A stretch of DNA of 64,000 nt from Luteimonas sp. JM171 (GCF_001717465.1 NZ_CP017074.1:429162-493161); one strand, 5' to 3'; counted from the first letter of the stretch, positions 1-10,745 are shown. Notes: generated by a model from the sequence alone, not told the origin. Program-made: numbers and translations.

Positions 1-2032
1 GGCCCGTCGCGAACGCTTCACCATCGCCGGTGGCGGCGAAGTAGTGCGTGTCCGAGGTCACCGCTTCCAGCTGGCCCAGGTTCACCGCATCCGTCGCCTC
101 GGTGCCGTCGGCCACGTTCGCGATCTGGCGCTCGTTGCCCGCGCTGCCCACCGACACCGTGTTCTCACGGTCGGCCACCGAATCCACGCCCAGCGCCACC
201 GAACCGGCGGCCTCGGCGTGGGAGAAGAAGCCGATCGCGGTCGAATCCACGCCCTCCGCCCAGCTGCCGCTGCCATAGGCACTGGCGCCATCGGCCGCCG
301 CCGTGGCCAGCGCGCCCAGCGCCGTGGACTGCACCCCGGTCGCCTCGGCCAGCGTGCCCACCGAGGTCGCCCCCAGGGCCGTGGCCCACGCGCCGTTGCC
401 CAGCGCGGTCGAAGCCACGCCGCTGGCTTCCGTGGACTGCAGGATCAAGCCCGGGAAACCGATCAGCAGGTCGCCATAGTCCGCGATCCCGCCCACCGCC
501 AGCCCGTAGGCGCCGGTCGCTTCACTGCCATAGCCGACCGCCGTGCCGTAGGTGCCGGTGGCCGCGCTGAACGCGCCCACCGCGGTGCCGTAATCGGTGT
601 CCACCGAGCTGCTGTAGCCCACCGACGTGGACTGCAGGCCCTGTGCCGAGGCGGCCGCACCGGTGGCGGTGCTGAAGGCACCGCCCGCCTGCGCGCCGGC
701 GCCGAACGCCGAGGCGCCAACCTCCGAGGCCGTCGTCGTCGCGTCCAGCATCACTTCGCCCGTGTTCGGGTCCTGGTAGAACAGCGTGCCGCCCACCGCC
801 GTCGAGGAATCCCCCTCGGCCAACGCGTTGTAGCCCGAGGCCGTGGCGTAATCGCCCCAGGCCTGCGCGCCGCTGCCATGCGCGGAGGCGCCCTGGCCGT
901 CAGCCCAGGTGCCCGAACCGGTCGCCGTACTGTAGTCGCCTCCGGCAATTGCGTTGGAGCCCGAGGCCGTCGACTCGTCGCCATCGGCCCAGGCCTCGCC
1001 CTCGCCGGTGGCGCGGAAGTACTGGTTGTAGGCCGTCGCTTCCTCCAGCTGGCCCAGGTTCGCCGCGTCCGTGGCTTCCGTGCCGTCCGCCACGTTGGTG
1101 ATCTGCCGCTCGGCGCCCGCCGAGCCCACCGACACCGAGTCCTCGCGGTCGGCCACCGAGTCCGAGCCCAGGGCGACGCTGTTGCCTGCCGTGGCCGAGG
1201 CAAAGTTGCCCAGCGCCGTGGAGTTGAACCCGCTGGCGGATGCCGCGCCGCCCACCGCCGTGGAGTAATCGCCCGAAGCCACGGTCGGGATCAGGCCCCA
1301 GAACGTACCGCCCACGGCCACCGAGTTGTCGCCGCTGGCCACGGAGCCCGCGCCAATCGCAGTGGCATCAAAATTGTCGGCCCAGGCGCCAAAGCCCACG
1401 GCAGTGGCGCTGTCCCAGGTGGCTTCCGAGCCGTAGCCCAGCGCGGTGCTGCCAAATGCCGTCGCGGTGGAATAGCTGCCAAAGGCCGCCGAACCGTCAC
1501 CCGAGGCTTCGCTGCGGAATCCGTTGGCCGTCGCCTGCAGGCCCGACGCCGCCGACTCGAATCCGGTGGCGCTGCTGTAGGCGCCTTCGGCGGCGGCATA
1601 GCCACCAGTCGCCGTCGAGCCGATCCCGGCGGCCTGGGCGCCGTCGCCGATCGCGATGCTCGACTCGCCTGCCGCTTCGGCAAATGCGCCAAGTGCCACC
1701 GCCTGCTCGCCGCTCGCCACCGACCAGGCGCCAATGGCGATCGCGTCCGTTCCCGTGGCGCTGGCCGAGCCCGCGACCGCGCACTCATCAAGCAGCCCCG
1801 GGGTCAGCGTCACGCAGGTCTCATTGCCGCCCACTTCCACCGACTGGGCAAACGACAGGGCCGGGACCGCGCCAAACAGCAGGGCGCAGATGGCCAGGAC
1901 CGGAAGCCGTCGACGCAGCCCGCCTGCAGCGCCCTGCGATGCAGCGCCCGCGCTGTCGCCGGTGGCGAACTCGGAAGCCACGACCAGTTGCCCCAACGTG
2001 CTGTTCCAGACCTTGCGATGGATCCGATTCAT
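1..2032 (-). CDS. Trimeric autotransporter adhesin (YadA/Hia-like), N-terminal part
   Basis: The reading frame starts at ATG 2032 and stays open to base 1, so only about 677 N-terminal residues are seen; the C-terminal beta-barrel anchor lies outside the window. Residues 1-21 (MNRIHRKVWN, then STLGQLVVASE) form the extended signal-peptide region typical of type V secretion. A basic stretch, a hydrophobic core and a likely cleavage after AQ near residue 63 follow. The passenger is made of short degenerate repeats of the type STAxGxxAxAxG, as in YadA-type head domains. Two neck/stalk modules reading NVADGTEATDA(A/V)NLGQL lie near bases 1030-1140 and 60-175, so a head-neck unit is duplicated. 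Expected role: surface adhesion or biofilm formation as a homotrimer. It has its own upstream region and no operon partner is visible. The family is well supported; the ligand is unknown. Confidence 0.9.
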   Translation of the reverse strand, partial: MNRIHRKVWNSTLGQLVVASEFATGDSAGAASQGAAGGLRRRLPVLAICALLFGAVPALSFAQSVEVGGNETCVTLTPGLLDECAVAGSASATGTDAIAIGAWSVASGEQAVALGAFAEAAGESSIAIGDGAQAAGIGSTATGGYAAAEGAYSSATGFESAASGLQATANGFRSEASGDGSAAFGSYSTATAFGSTALGYGSEATWDSATAVGFGAWADNFDATAIGAGSVASGDNSVAVGGTFWGLIPTVASGDYSTAVGGAASASGFNSTALGNFASATAGNSVALGSDSVADREDSVSVGSAGAERQITNVADGTEATDAANLGQLEEATAYNQYFRATGEGEAWADGDESTASGSNAIAGGDYSTATGSGTWADGQGASAHGSGAQAWGDYATASGYNALAEGDSSTAVGGTLFYQDPNTGEVMLDATTTASEVGASAFGAGAQAGGAFSTATGAAASAQGLQSTSVGYSSSVDTDYGTAVGAFSAATGTYGTAVGYGSEATGAYGLAVGGIADYGDLLIGFPGLILQSTEASGVASTALGNGAWATALGATSVGTLAEATGVQSTALGALATAAADGASAYGSGSWAEGVDSTAIGFFSHAEAAGSVALGVDSVADRENTVSVGSAGNERQIANVADGTEATDAVNLGQLEAVTSDTHYFAATGDGEAFATG

Positions 2033-2526
2033 GGTGATGTCCTTGCTCAGAAGCGGTTGGAAAGGCGTAACCCGCCGGCCGCCACGGCGACCCGGGTGAC
2101 TTGAGGATTCAGTGGGATAGCGGACGTGTACGCGGGCGGCACCAGGCACGGCGGACGCCGTGCAACTGCCCCCTGGCGGGGATGGTCAAAACCAAAATGA
2201 ACACTCCCCGAACGCCAAACCCTTGGCCCCGAATAGACAGCAAAGAGTCACAAAAGGTCAAGGGGTGACGTGCGGCGGCACCAATTCATCCAAAAATGTT
2301 CCACGAAAGTGGCGTTGGTCACACTTTCGGTCGACGGATTTTTGGCGCTACTCCGGGACGATCGCGGGCGATTAACGAAAAAAAAATGCTTTGTTCCACG
2401 CAGGCGGCCGCCCGCCCGCGGGGCTGGACCGGCCCCCGATTGCTGCAACGCACAACGAATCAGCGCGCTGGCGGCTTAACCGCGGCGCGATTTAAAAGAC
2501 GGCGCGGATCGCCCGCGGGCGGGTGG
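2033..2526. other. AT-richer intergenic region upstream of the adhesin
   Basis: About 490 bases lie between the purL stop and the adhesin start. Part of it (about 2180-2400) is clearly less GC-rich than its surroundings and has A/T runs, for example nine A's near 2380-2388. I see no convincing gene: the short open frames here lack family resemblance. It holds one candidate sigma70-type promoter for the adhesin (separate entry). A palindrome CGCCCGCGGGCG sits just after purL, without a T-run that would make it a clear terminator. The base composition suggests a long regulated leader or promoter region. Confidence 0.6.
2232..2261 (-). promoter_or_regulatory. Candidate sigma70 promoter for the adhesin
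   Basis: On the minus strand TTGACC (2261-2256, 5 of 6 to consensus) is followed after 18 bases by TCTATT (2237-2232, 4 of 6). It would give a 5' leader of about 190 bases before the ATG at 2032. The position in the AT-rich gap supports it, but the match is moderate. Confidence 0.35.
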
Positions 2527-5500
2527 TCAGCCGACCCAGCGGCGGGCGTTGTGGAAGATCCGCATCCACGGGGACTGGTCGGGCCAGTAGGCCGGATGCC
2601 AGCTGAAATTGAGCGTACGCAGGGTGCGCTCTGGATGCGGCATCAGGATGGTGGCGCGGCCATCCGCGCTGCACAGGCCGGCAATGGCATCGATCGACCC
2701 GTTGGGATCATCGGGATAGGCCAGCGCCGGCCCGCCATCGCCGGCAACGTAACGCAGCGCGACGGTGGCCCCGGCGCGATCGGCCTCCGAGGCGAATTCC
2801 GCGCGCCCTTCGCCGTGCGAAACCACCACCGGTATCCGCGAGCCGGCCATGCCTTCCAGGAACACCGAAGGCGACCCCACCACCTCAAGCATCGCCAGCC
2901 GCGCCTCGAACTGCTCGCTGCGATTGCGCAGGAAGCTGGGCCAGTGCGCGGCCCCGGGGATGATCGCTCGCAGTTGCGCCATCATCTGGCAGCCATTGCA
3001 CACGCCGAGGGAGAACGTGTCCTGGCGGTGGAAGAACGCTTCGAACGCGCCGCGCAGTTCGTCATGCTCGAGGATGGAGGTGGCCCAGCCGCGCCCGGCG
3101 CCCAGCACATCGCCGTAGCTGAAGCCGCCGCAGGCCACCACGCCCTTGAAGCCATCAAGCGTGACGCGCCCGGCGAGCAGGTCGCTCATGTGCACGTCCA
3201 CGGCGGCAAATCCGGCCTGGTCGAATCCGGCGGCCATCTCCACCTGCCCGTTGACGCCCTGCTCGCGCAGAATCGCCACCCGCGGCCGCGCCGCGCCGGT
3301 GACCGCGGGCGCCTGGCCCCCGGCCGGATCGAACGTGAGCTTCGGTCGCAAACCCGGCGCGTCGAACTGGCGCCGCGACTGGCGCTCGGCGTCGGCCGAC
3401 TCGGGGTTGTCGCGCAGGCGCTGCATGGCATGGCTCACCGACCACCACGCATCGAACAACGCTTCCCACGCCCACTCCACCAGCACCTCGTCGTCATCGA
3501 GCACCCGGATCGCCGAAGCGACGGTGGGGCGCGCGATGCGCTGGGCGTATTCGATCAGGCCGTGGCGCGCCAGCAGGTCGGCGAAATCGGCCCGGTGCTC
3601 GTCGGCGATCTGCACGACCGCCCCGAGCTCCTCGTTGAACAGGGTACGGAACACGTCCTCGCTGCGGTCCTCGCCCCAGCCGTCCAGGTCGATGTCCAGG
3701 CCACGGCGCGAGCAGAACGCCATCTCGCAAAGCGTCGCGAACGCACCGCCGTCCGAGCGATCGTGATAGGCAAGCAACAGCCCTGCTTCGCGGGCTTCAC
3801 AGACCAGCTCGAACAGGGCCCGCAGCCGCTGCGGATCATCCAGGTCCGGGCAGGCCCCGCCGAAGGCACCGTGGCACTGGGAGAGCACCGAGCCGCCGAG
3901 CCGCTGCCGGCCGCCACCCAATCCGATCAGCCACAGCTCGGTGTCGGTGCGCGGCGACAGCAGCGGGGTCAGCTGCGCGGTCACGTCGCGCACCGGTGCG
4001 AAGGCCGTCACCACCGGCGAGACCGGTGACACGGATGCCTGCGGACGGCCCCCGTCCTGCCACTGGGCCTGCATCGACAGGGAGTCCTTGCCCACCGGGA
4101 TGCTCAGCTCCAGCGCCGGGCACAGCTCCATGCCCACCGCCTTGACGGCGTCGTAGAGGCGGGCGTCCTCGCCCTCGTGGCCGGCGGCGGCCATCCAGTT
4201 GGCCGAGAGCTTGATCCGCTCCAGGCTTTCCACCGGCGCCGCAAGGAGGTTGGTGATCGCCTCGCCCACCGCCATGCGCGCGGCGGCCTGGGCATCGATC
4301 AGTGCCAGCGGCGTGCGCTCGCCCAGCGCCATGGCCTCGCCCGCATTGCCATCGAAGCCGGCCACGGTGATCGCGCAGTCCGCCACGGGCAGCTGCCAGG
4401 GCCCCACCATCTGGTCGCGCGCGGTCAGCCCGCCCACGGTGCGGTCACCAATGGTGACCAGGAAGCTCTTGGAAGCCACGGTGGGGTGCGCCAGCACCCG
4501 CAGCCCGGCCTCGTGCAGGTCGATGACCCGGGTATTGAGGGCCGTGAAGCGGCCGGGCGCCGGGCGCGCGGCGTCGCGATGCATCTTCGGCGGCTTGCCG
4601 AACAGCACGTCCATCGGCATGTCGATGGGATGCCCGCCGTCAGGCGCGGCGGCGCGAGGCTGGCTTCCGCCTGCGTCGGCCCGCACGCCATAGCCCACCA
4701 GCAGGTGCTCCTGCGCGGTCGCCGTCCCCACCACCGCGAACGGGCAGCGCTCGCGCTCGCACAGCGCGGCGAACTCCTCCAGCCGCTCCGGACGGATGCC
4801 CAGGACGTAGCGCTCCTGGGATTCGTTGCACCACAGCTGCATCGGCGAGAGCGAAGGGTCGTCGCTGGGCACCTTGTCCAGGTCGATCACCCCGCCCACG
4901 CCGCAGTCATGCAGCAGCTCCGGGATGGCGTTGGAGAGCCCGCCGGCGCCAACGTCATGGATCGACAGGACCGGGTTGTCATCGCCCAGCGCCACGCAGC
5001 GGTCGATCACTTCCTGGCAGCGGCGCTCCATTTCCGGGTTGTCGCGCTGGACGCTGGCGAAATCCACGGCTTCGTCGGAGGTACCACCGGCCACCGAGCT
5101 GGCCGCACCGCCCCCCAGCCCGATCAGCATCGCCGGCCCACCGAGCACGATCACCAGGTCCCCGGGCGCGAGCTTCTTCTTCTCCACCTGGCCGCGGTCG
5201 ATCGCGCCCAGCCCCCCGGCCAGCATGATCGGCTTGTCGTAGGCCCAGGCGAAGCCCTCGTCCACCGGCAGCTCGAAGCTGCGGAAGTACCCGGCCAGGT
5301 TCGGCCGGCCGAATTCGTTGTTGAACGCGGCGGCGCCGATCGGCCCGTCGAGCATGATTTCAAGCGCCGGGGCCATGCGCGGGTTGAGCGCTCGCGGCTG
5401 CTCCCACGGCTGCGCCAGGCCCGGGATGCGCAGGTGCGAAACGGTGAACCCGGCCAGCCCGGCCTTCGGGCGGCCGCCGCGGCCGGTCGCGCCCTCGTCG

Positions 5501-6429
5501 CGGATCTCGCCGCCCACGCCGGTGGCGGCGCCCGGGTAGGGCGAGATCGCGGTCGGGTGGTTGTGCGTTTCCACCTTGATGCAGAAAGCCGTCTCGGCCA
5601 CCGGCTCGGCCCGGTACTCGGCCGTCTGCGGATCCGGTCGGAAGCGCCGCCCTTCGAAGCCCGCCACCACAGCCGCGTTGTCGCTGTACGCCGACAGCGT
5701 GTGCTCGGGCGTGGCCGCATGGGTGTTGCGGATCATCCGGAACAGGGACATCGGCTTGTCTTCGCCGTCCACGGTCCAGCTGGCGTTGAAGATCTTGTGC
5801 CGGCAATGCTCGGAGTTCGCCTGCGCGAACATCATCAGTTCCACGTCGGACGGATCGCGGCCGAGCTGGCCGAACTGCTCGCGCAGGTAGTCGATCTCGT
5901 CTTCGGCCAGCGCCAGCCCGAGGCGCGCATTGGCCTCTTCCAGCTGCGCCAGCGGCACGCGCTCCAGGGCGGCCCGCCCGGGCGCGCGGAACAGCGCTGC
6001 CGCGTCGTCGCGCGAGGAAAGCAGCGACTGGGTCATCGGATCGTGCAGCAGGCGCTCAAGCGCCGCCGCCTGGGCGGGATCTTCCGGCCAGTTTTCGATA
6101 TCCAGCCGCGTGCCCCGCTCCACCCGTTTCACCGGGAGCTCCGCGCCGCGCAGCAGCTCGCCGGCCTTGCTGGCCCACGGCGAGACGGTGCCAAGGCGCG
6201 GCGCGACGAACCGGGAAATGGCGCCTTCTGCCAGCGGCGCGGCATCCCCGCCCGCCTGCAGGATCCGCTTCAGCGTGCCGGGGTCCGGGCGGGCGCCCTC
6301 CTCCGGCTCGATCCAATACACGTGCCAGGCACCAAGCACCCTTGGCGCCGGGGAAAAGTGCTGCAGGCGGGCCTGGAGGCGCTCAAGCCTGAAAGGCGAC
6401 AGGGCCGGCTGGCCCTCGAGGACGATCAT
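2527..6429 (-). CDS. purL: Phosphoribosylformylglycinamidine synthase
   Basis: A 1300-residue large-type PurL, which converts FGAR, ATP and glutamine to FGAM in step four of de novo purine synthesis in the cytosol. The frame is open further upstream, but ATG 6429 ([18 protein letters not shown]) is chosen because it gives the usual N-terminus. Visible landmarks are [14 protein letters not shown] in the FGAM-synthase region, [13 protein letters not shown] and the nucleophile Cys1144 ([12 protein letters not shown]) in the C-terminal glutaminase domain, and [12 protein letters not shown] near the end. A -10-like TACAAT lies at 6466-6461 on the minus strand, overlapping the downstream side of dsbC, so it probably has its own promoter. 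Full length and intact. Confidence 0.97.
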   Translation of the reverse strand: MIVLEGQPALSPFRLERLQARLQHFSPAPRVLGAWHVYWIEPEEGARPDPGTLKRILQAGGDAAPLAEGAISRFVAPRLGTVSPWASKAGELLRGAELPVKRVERGTRLDIENWPEDPAQAAALERLLHDPMTQSLLSSRDDAAALFRAPGRAALERVPLAQLEEANARLGLALAEDEIDYLREQFGQLGRDPSDVELMMFAQANSEHCRHKIFNASWTVDGEDKPMSLFRMIRNTHAATPEHTLSAYSDNAAVVAGFEGRRFRPDPQTAEYRAEPVAETAFCIKVETHNHPTAISPYPGAATGVGGEIRDEGATGRGGRPKAGLAGFTVSHLRIPGLAQPWEQPRALNPRMAPALEIMLDGPIGAAAFNNEFGRPNLAGYFRSFELPVDEGFAWAYDKPIMLAGGLGAIDRGQVEKKKLAPGDLVIVLGGPAMLIGLGGGAASSVAGGTSDEAVDFASVQRDNPEMERRCQEVIDRCVALGDDNPVLSIHDVGAGGLSNAIPELLHDCGVGGVIDLDKVPSDDPSLSPMQLWCNESQERYVLGIRPERLEEFAALCERERCPFAVVGTATAQEHLLVGYGVRADAGGSQPRAAAPDGGHPIDMPMDVLFGKPPKMHRDAARPAPGRFTALNTRVIDLHEAGLRVLAHPTVASKSFLVTIGDRTVGGLTARDQMVGPWQLPVADCAITVAGFDGNAGEAMALGERTPLALIDAQAAARMAVGEAITNLLAAPVESLERIKLSANWMAAAGHEGEDARLYDAVKAVGMELCPALELSIPVGKDSLSMQAQWQDGGRPQASVSPVSPVVTAFAPVRDVTAQLTPLLSPRTDTELWLIGLGGGRQRLGGSVLSQCHGAFGGACPDLDDPQRLRALFELVCEAREAGLLLAYHDRSDGGAFATLCEMAFCSRRGLDIDLDGWGEDRSEDVFRTLFNEELGAVVQIADEHRADFADLLARHGLIEYAQRIARPTVASAIRVLDDDEVLVEWAWEALFDAWWSVSHAMQRLRDNPESADAERQSRRQFDAPGLRPKLTFDPAGGQAPAVTGAARPRVAILREQGVNGQVEMAAGFDQAGFAAVDVHMSDLLAGRVTLDGFKGVVACGGFSYGDVLGAGRGWATSILEHDELRGAFEAFFHRQDTFSLGVCNGCQMMAQLRAIIPGAAHWPSFLRNRSEQFEARLAMLEVVGSPSVFLEGMAGSRIPVVVSHGEGRAEFASEADRAGATVALRYVAGDGGPALAYPDDPNGSIDAIAGLCSADGRATILMPHPERTLRTLNFSWHPAYWPDQSPWMRIFHNARRWVG

Positions 6430-6484
6430 GTCCGGCAGACGCTGCAAAAAAGGGCCCGCAATTGTACCGGAACCCTCCCCGCCC

Positions 6485-7288
6485 CTACTGCGCCGCGCCA
6501 GCCATCTGGTCGAGCGCTTCCCGCAGCGCCGCGGGCGGGACATAGCCGGGCATCTGCGTGCCCTGCTCGGTCACGATCAGCGGGGTGCCCTGCAGGCCAA
6601 CGCGCATGCCGAGCTCGTACTGCTCGGCGATGGGGTTGTCGCAGCTGCGCTCTGGCACCGCCCCGCCGCTCTTGGCGGCGGTCATCGCCTCGCGCGGATC
6701 CTCGGCGCACCACACCGAGACCATCTTGCGGTAGTTGTCGCCCTCCAGCCCGGCGCGCGGGAACGCCAGGTATTCAACCGCGATGCCCAGCCGGTTGTAC
6801 TCGTCCATTTCCTGGTGGAGGCGCCTGCAGTAGGCACACTCCACGTCGGTGAACACCGCAACGGTGTAGAGCGGATCCTCGGGCGCGAACACGATCCGGT
6901 CCTCCACCGGCGACAGCTTCATCAGCTCCTTGCGCACCGTGGCCAGCGCATCCTGGCTCAGGTCGCGCCGCTGCTCGACGTCGAACAGGCTGCCCTGGAG
7001 CAGGTAGCGGCCGTCGTTGCTCACGTACAGCACCTGGCCGGCAACCACCACCTCCTGGTAGCCGTCGATCGGCGCTTCCTGGACCGCGTCCACCTCGATG
7101 CGCGGGTTGATCGAACGGATCGCCTCCAGCGCGCGTGCCTCCGGGGTGCCGGGCTCCGCCTCGATGGCCGGGCGCTCGAGCGCCGACTCCAGCGCGATCG
7201 CATCGGTCCCATCCGTTTCCGGATCCGGCGCCTGCGCGCAGGCCGACAGGCTGAAGGCGCCGAACAGGACAACAAGCAATGGCTTCAT
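6485..7288 (-). CDS. dsbC: Disulfide isomerase DsbC, probable lipoprotein
   Basis: 267 residues. After a short hydrophobic N-terminus comes a lipobox LSAC with Cys17, so the protein is probably lipidated and membrane-anchored instead of free in the periplasm like E. coli DsbC. A DsbC-type dimerisation domain (about 50-125) precedes a thioredoxin-fold domain with active site CAYC (151-154) and the cis-Pro loop GTP (234-236). A second cysteine pair (Cys194/Cys216) matches the structural disulfide of the family. It should isomerise wrong disulfides in exported proteins. It lies upstream of purL with a 55-base gap and downstream of xerD, an order (xerD-dsbC) known in other proteobacteria. Confidence 0.92.
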   Translation of the reverse strand: MKPLLVVLFGAFSLSACAQAPDPETDGTDAIALESALERPAIEAEPGTPEARALEAIRSINPRIEVDAVQEAPIDGYQEVVVAGQVLYVSNDGRYLLQGSLFDVEQRRDLSQDALATVRKELMKLSPVEDRIVFAPEDPLYTVAVFTDVECAYCRRLHQEMDEYNRLGIAVEYLAFPRAGLEGDNYRKMVSVWCAEDPREAMTAAKSGGAVPERSCDNPIAEQYELGMRVGLQGTPLIVTEQGTQMPGYVPPAALREALDQMAGAAQ

Positions 7289-7359
7289 GCGCGCGAAGAC
7301 CTCAAAGGCTGGAATGCGCGGATTATCCCACGCCCAGCCCCAACCCTCCCCAACCGTGC

Positions 7360-8334
7360 TCAGGCCCGCGGATGGTGGCGGGCATGCAGCTGTTTCAGCT
7401 TTTCGCGGGCCACCAGGGTGTAGATCTGCGTGGTGGACAGCGAACTGTGGCCAAGCAACATCTGAAGCGCGCGCAGGTCGGCGCCGCGATTGAGCAGGTG
7501 GGTGGCGAAGCTGTGCCGCATCCCGTGCGGCGTGACCCGGGCAGGGTCGATCCCCGCGGCCGCGGCATGCTGCTTGACCGTGTTCCAGAACGCCTGGCGG
7601 GTGGGCGCCACCAGCCGTGGCCCGATGAACATCGGCACCTCGCCACCCGGCCCGGCCGGCACCCGCCGGCCGCCGGCCAGCGCGGGCAGCGCCTCGCGCA
7701 GGTAGCGTTCGAGCCAGTGCTGGGCTTCTTCCCCCAGCGGCACCAGCCGTTCCTTGCCGCCCTTGCCGGTGACCCGGAGCACTCCCTGGCGCAGGTTGAC
7801 CGCGTTGGCTGGCAGCGCCACCAGCTCGCTCACGCGCAGGCCGCAGGCATACACCAGCTCAAGCATCGCCTTGTCGCGCAGCCCTTCGGGCGTGGCCGGG
7901 TCGGGCGCGGCCAGCAGCGCGTCCACCTGGCTCTCGGTCAGCGCCCTTGGCAGCAGGCGTCCCTGGCGCGGCCGCTCGATGAGGGCGGTGGGGTCGTCGC
8001 TGCGCAGACCACGCTGGAGCAGGTGGCCGAAGAACGCGCGCAGCACCGACAGCAGCCGGTCATTGCTGCGCGGGGAATAGCCCGCACGGGTACGCCAGGC
8101 CAGGTATTCGTGCAGGCCCTGCCGGTCCATCGCCGCCAGCCCGCCGGCCGCGCCGTTGCGCCAGCGCGCCAGCATCGCCAGATCCCGCCGGTAGCTGTCC
8201 AGGGTCTGCCTGGCCAGCCCGCGCTCGGCCCACGCGGAATCAAGGAAGGCGTCGATGGCCTGCGCGTCCCCGTCGCGCAATGGCGGCAGCTGCATGGCCG
8301 CCTGGCGGCGCCCGGCGGGAGTCGTGGTCGGCAT
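7360..8334 (-). CDS. xerD: Tyrosine recombinase XerD
   Basis: 324 residues from ATG 8334 ([11 protein letters not shown]); an in-frame start six codons upstream is possible. The N-terminal SAM-like core-binding domain is followed by the catalytic domain. All catalytic residues can be placed: Arg167 (ACGLRVSEL), His271 and Arg273 ([10 protein letters not shown]), His296 ([11 protein letters not shown]) and nucleophile Tyr305 (IYTLV). With XerC it resolves chromosome dimers at dif during division. The dsbC neighbourhood and full length favour XerD over XerC or a phage integrase; no att-like repeat or cargo is next to it. Confidence 0.93.
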   Translation of the reverse strand: MPTTTPAGRRQAAMQLPPLRDGDAQAIDAFLDSAWAERGLARQTLDSYRRDLAMLARWRNGAAGGLAAMDRQGLHEYLAWRTRAGYSPRSNDRLLSVLRAFFGHLLQRGLRSDDPTALIERPRQGRLLPRALTESQVDALLAAPDPATPEGLRDKAMLELVYACGLRVSELVALPANAVNLRQGVLRVTGKGGKERLVPLGEEAQHWLERYLREALPALAGGRRVPAGPGGEVPMFIGPRLVAPTRQAFWNTVKQHAAAAGIDPARVTPHGMRHSFATHLLNRGADLRALQMLLGHSSLSTTQIYTLVAREKLKQLHARHHPRA

Positions 8335-8380
8335 GCGCGCAAGATACCGCACCGCGGGCGCGCCCTATATCCTTCCTGCC

Positions 8381-8845
8381 ATGCAATCCGTCGCCTCCCG
8401 GCCCCGGGCACATCTGCCCTGGCGCTTCCTCGCGATCTTCTACGACATGTGGCCGGTGATGGCGCTCTGGTTCCTGCTGTCGTTCCTGTTCAACCTGGGC
8501 TACACCCTGGCCGGGCACGACGCGCGGGAGTACATCCAGCCCTACACGCTGCTGGGCTGGCTGCTCTGGGCCGCCTGCTGGCTGGCCGGGGGGCTGTATG
8601 CCACGGTCAGCTGGAGGCGCGGGGGACAGACGCTGGGCATGCGGCCATGGCGGCTGCGCCTGGTGGACATGCGTGATCCTTCCAGCGCGCCGACGTGGCG
8701 CGCCACATGGATCCGCTACGCGGTGGGCACGGTCTCGCTGCTGGCGGCCGGGCTTGGGTTCTTGTGGGCCTGGATTGATCGCGACCGCCTCACCTGGCAC
8801 GACCGCGCCAGCGGCACCCGCCTGGAACGCGTCCCCAAGCGATGA
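8381..8845 (+). CDS. RDD family membrane protein
   Basis: 154 residues starting MQSVASRPRA at ATG 8381, divergent from xerD with only 46 bases between. Hydrophobic segments around residues 17-45, 52-75 and 108-128 indicate three to four membrane passes. The RDD signature is spread over RFLAIFYDMWPV, GMRPWRLRLVDM and DRLTWHDRASGTRL. The function of the family is not settled (some members are linked to ion or osmotic homeostasis), so none is claimed. TATATC at 8366-8371 is a possible -10 only ten bases from the ATG, implying a very short leader. The M48 protease gene on the other strand ends five bases after its stop. Confidence 0.85.
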   Translation: MQSVASRPRAHLPWRFLAIFYDMWPVMALWFLLSFLFNLGYTLAGHDAREYIQPYTLLGWLLWAACWLAGGLYATVSWRRGGQTLGMRPWRLRLVDMRDPSSAPTWRATWIRYAVGTVSLLAAGLGFLWAWIDRDRLTWHDRASGTRLERVPKR

Positions 8846-8849
8846 GCCG

Positions 8850-10745
8850 CTAGGCGGCCTGGCCCTCGAGCATTGGCGGCAGCGGGCAATGCAGCACGCC
8901 GCAGATGGTGCGCAGCAGCTCGGCCTCGGCCACGGTCACCCGGCCGTCGTGGATCGCGGCGGCGGTGATCGCCTCCACCAGGATTTCCTTGGCCAGCGGA
9001 TCCAGCCGGTCCAGCGGTTCCCACACGTCGTCCAGCGCCAGCACGCCGCGCGCGGGCGGCGCGTAGGGCACGTGGTCACGCGGGAGCACCCGCTGCATGC
9101 CCGCCAGGTACGCGCGCCGGGCGTCGTCGGGATCCGCGTGGCCCGCCCGGGCCACCACCGCGAGCAGCGTCGCAAACTCCTGCTTGACGTTGCCCGGCTT
9201 GCGCCGGCCCATGCGCGGTCGCCGGCCAGGCTCGAGGGACTCGCGCACCTGGCGTTCCAGCAGCTGCCCGAGGCAATACTCGAACAGCGACACGTGGTCG
9301 TCGGTATGGACCACCGCGTGGACGGTATCGATGAAGGCTTCCAGCTCCGGGCGCGGACGCAGGCGCAGCACCGGGAACGCCAGCTGCGCCAGCGGCAGCC
9401 GGTGCAGCGGGTGCAGCGAAAGGAGCGGCCCCGCCCGCAGTTCCCCGGCCTGCCGGGCAACGTCCCCGCCCAGGCGCGCGACGATCTCGCTGTGCTGGTG
9501 GCCGCGCACCGAGGCGTCGTCGTCATCGAGCAACAGCCCCAGCAGCAGCGGCTTGACCGACTCGCGCTGGCGCGCCAGCGCGGCCAGTTCCCCGGGCAGG
9601 GTCGCGGCGATCGTATCCGCGCGGCGGTAGTCGTCCTCGTCCGGGTTGGCGACCTGCGAGGACACCATCGGCGGGGTGACCGCAAGCTCGGCGCGGGCGT
9701 CCGGCATCATCGCCACGCCGTCGGCCGCCAGCCCCATGGTCAGGTCTTCCTGCATGCCATTGGGCGGCGCACTGCGCCACTGCTGCTGCAGGCGCTCGAG
9801 CTGCTCGGAACGGAAGCCCGGCTCCAGCGCCTGGATGCGCTTGAGGATCGGTGGATGGGTGGCGAACAGGCCCGACAGGCCCAGCCCGTCGCCGAACAGC
9901 ATGTGGCTGACCTCCTCGGCCTCGGCCCGCTGCTGGAAGCGCGAGCCCTCCTCCACGCCGGCGATCTTCTTCAGCGCGCCGGCGATGCCGCGGGTCTGGC
10001 GGGTGAACTGCACCGCCGAGGCGTCGGCCAGCACTTCGCGTGAGCGGCTGACCCCGGCCTTGATCATGCGGCCGAAGAACATGCCGATGGCGCCGACCAC
10101 CACCGCCACCAGCGCGAAGACCACCAGCGCCCCGGCGTTGCGGTCGCGCGAACGCCCCCCGAACATCAGGATCTTGCGCCCCATCAGCCCCAGCACGAGG
10201 ATCCCGAACAGCACGCCCATCAGGCGGATGTTCAGGCGCATGTCGCCGTTGAGGATGTGGCTGTATTCGTGCGCGATCACCCCCTGCAGCTCGTCGCGGT
10301 TGAGCCGGTCCAGGGCACCGCGGGTGACCGCCACCGCGGCATCGGAGGTGGAGTACCCGGCGGCGAAGGCGTTGATGCCCGGCTCCTGCTCGAGCACGAA
10401 CACCGCCGGCACCGGTACGCCCGAAGCGATCGACATCTCCTCGACCACGTTGCGGAGCCGGCGCAGCTGGGGATCGGCGGTATCCTCGGGCACCGGCACC
10501 CCGCCCATCTGCATCGCCACCGCCGATCCGCCGCTGCCCAGCGACGAGATCCGGTACAGGGACGCCAGGCCGATGATGCCGCCGGTGATCACCGCGGTGC
10601 CCAGCAGTGCGCCCGGGTCGGGCCCCACGAACAGCGCGGTCGCCAGGCAGGCGACAACCACGATGCCCACCACCGCAAGCGCGAACAGCACCACCAGGCG
10701 GGTGGTGTTGCGCCGCGCCCGCTCCTGCCGCTCGAAGAAGTTCAG
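8850..10745 (-). CDS. M48 family zinc metalloprotease (HtpX-like), membrane-bound
   Basis: From the GTG at 10694 the protein is 614 residues, but the 17 codons before it read NFFERQERARRNTTRL, which matches the usual N-terminus of this family. I therefore start it at CTG 10745, which overlaps the lemA stop (CTGA), giving 631 residues. Two N-terminal membrane helices precede the zinc motif HEYSH (about 159-163) and two more follow. The third-ligand region is REVLADASAVQFTR. A long C-terminal extension of about 300 residues has no motif I recognise. Expected role: membrane protein quality control. It is coupled to lemA, a pairing found in many proteobacteria. Confidence 0.85.
   Translation of the reverse strand: MNFFERQERARRNTTRLVVLFALAVVGIVVVACLATALFVGPDPGALLGTAVITGGIIGLASLYRISSLGSGGSAVAMQMGGVPVPEDTADPQLRRLRNVVEEMSIASGVPVPAVFVLEQEPGINAFAAGYSTSDAAVAVTRGALDRLNRDELQGVIAHEYSHILNGDMRLNIRLMGVLFGILVLGLMGRKILMFGGRSRDRNAGALVVFALVAVVVGAIGMFFGRMIKAGVSRSREVLADASAVQFTRQTRGIAGALKKIAGVEEGSRFQQRAEAEEVSHMLFGDGLGLSGLFATHPPILKRIQALEPGFRSEQLERLQQQWRSAPPNGMQEDLTMGLAADGVAMMPDARAELAVTPPMVSSQVANPDEDDYRRADTIAATLPGELAALARQRESVKPLLLGLLLDDDDASVRGHQHSEIVARLGGDVARQAGELRAGPLLSLHPLHRLPLAQLAFPVLRLRPRPELEAFIDTVHAVVHTDDHVSLFEYCLGQLLERQVRESLEPGRRPRMGRRKPGNVKQEFATLLAVVARAGHADPDDARRAYLAGMQRVLPRDHVPYAPPARGVLALDDVWEPLDRLDPLAKEILVEAITAAAIHDGRVTVAEAELLRTICGVLHCPLPPMLEGQAA

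Noticed and set aside
44..2104. Long open frame on the plus strand opposite the adhesin
   Set aside because: It is the antisense shadow of the repeat-rich adhesin, whose minus-strand frame has an ESPR signal and neck motifs; the plus-strand product is Arg/Ala/Gly noise.
2160..2375. Small plus-strand open frame in the adhesin upstream region
   Set aside because: No start signal, AT-rich composition and no family resemblance; it covers the candidate promoter.
2296..6852. Long plus-strand open frames opposite purL and dsbC
   Set aside because: Antisense artefacts of high GC content; no family resemblance, while purL is complete on the other strand.
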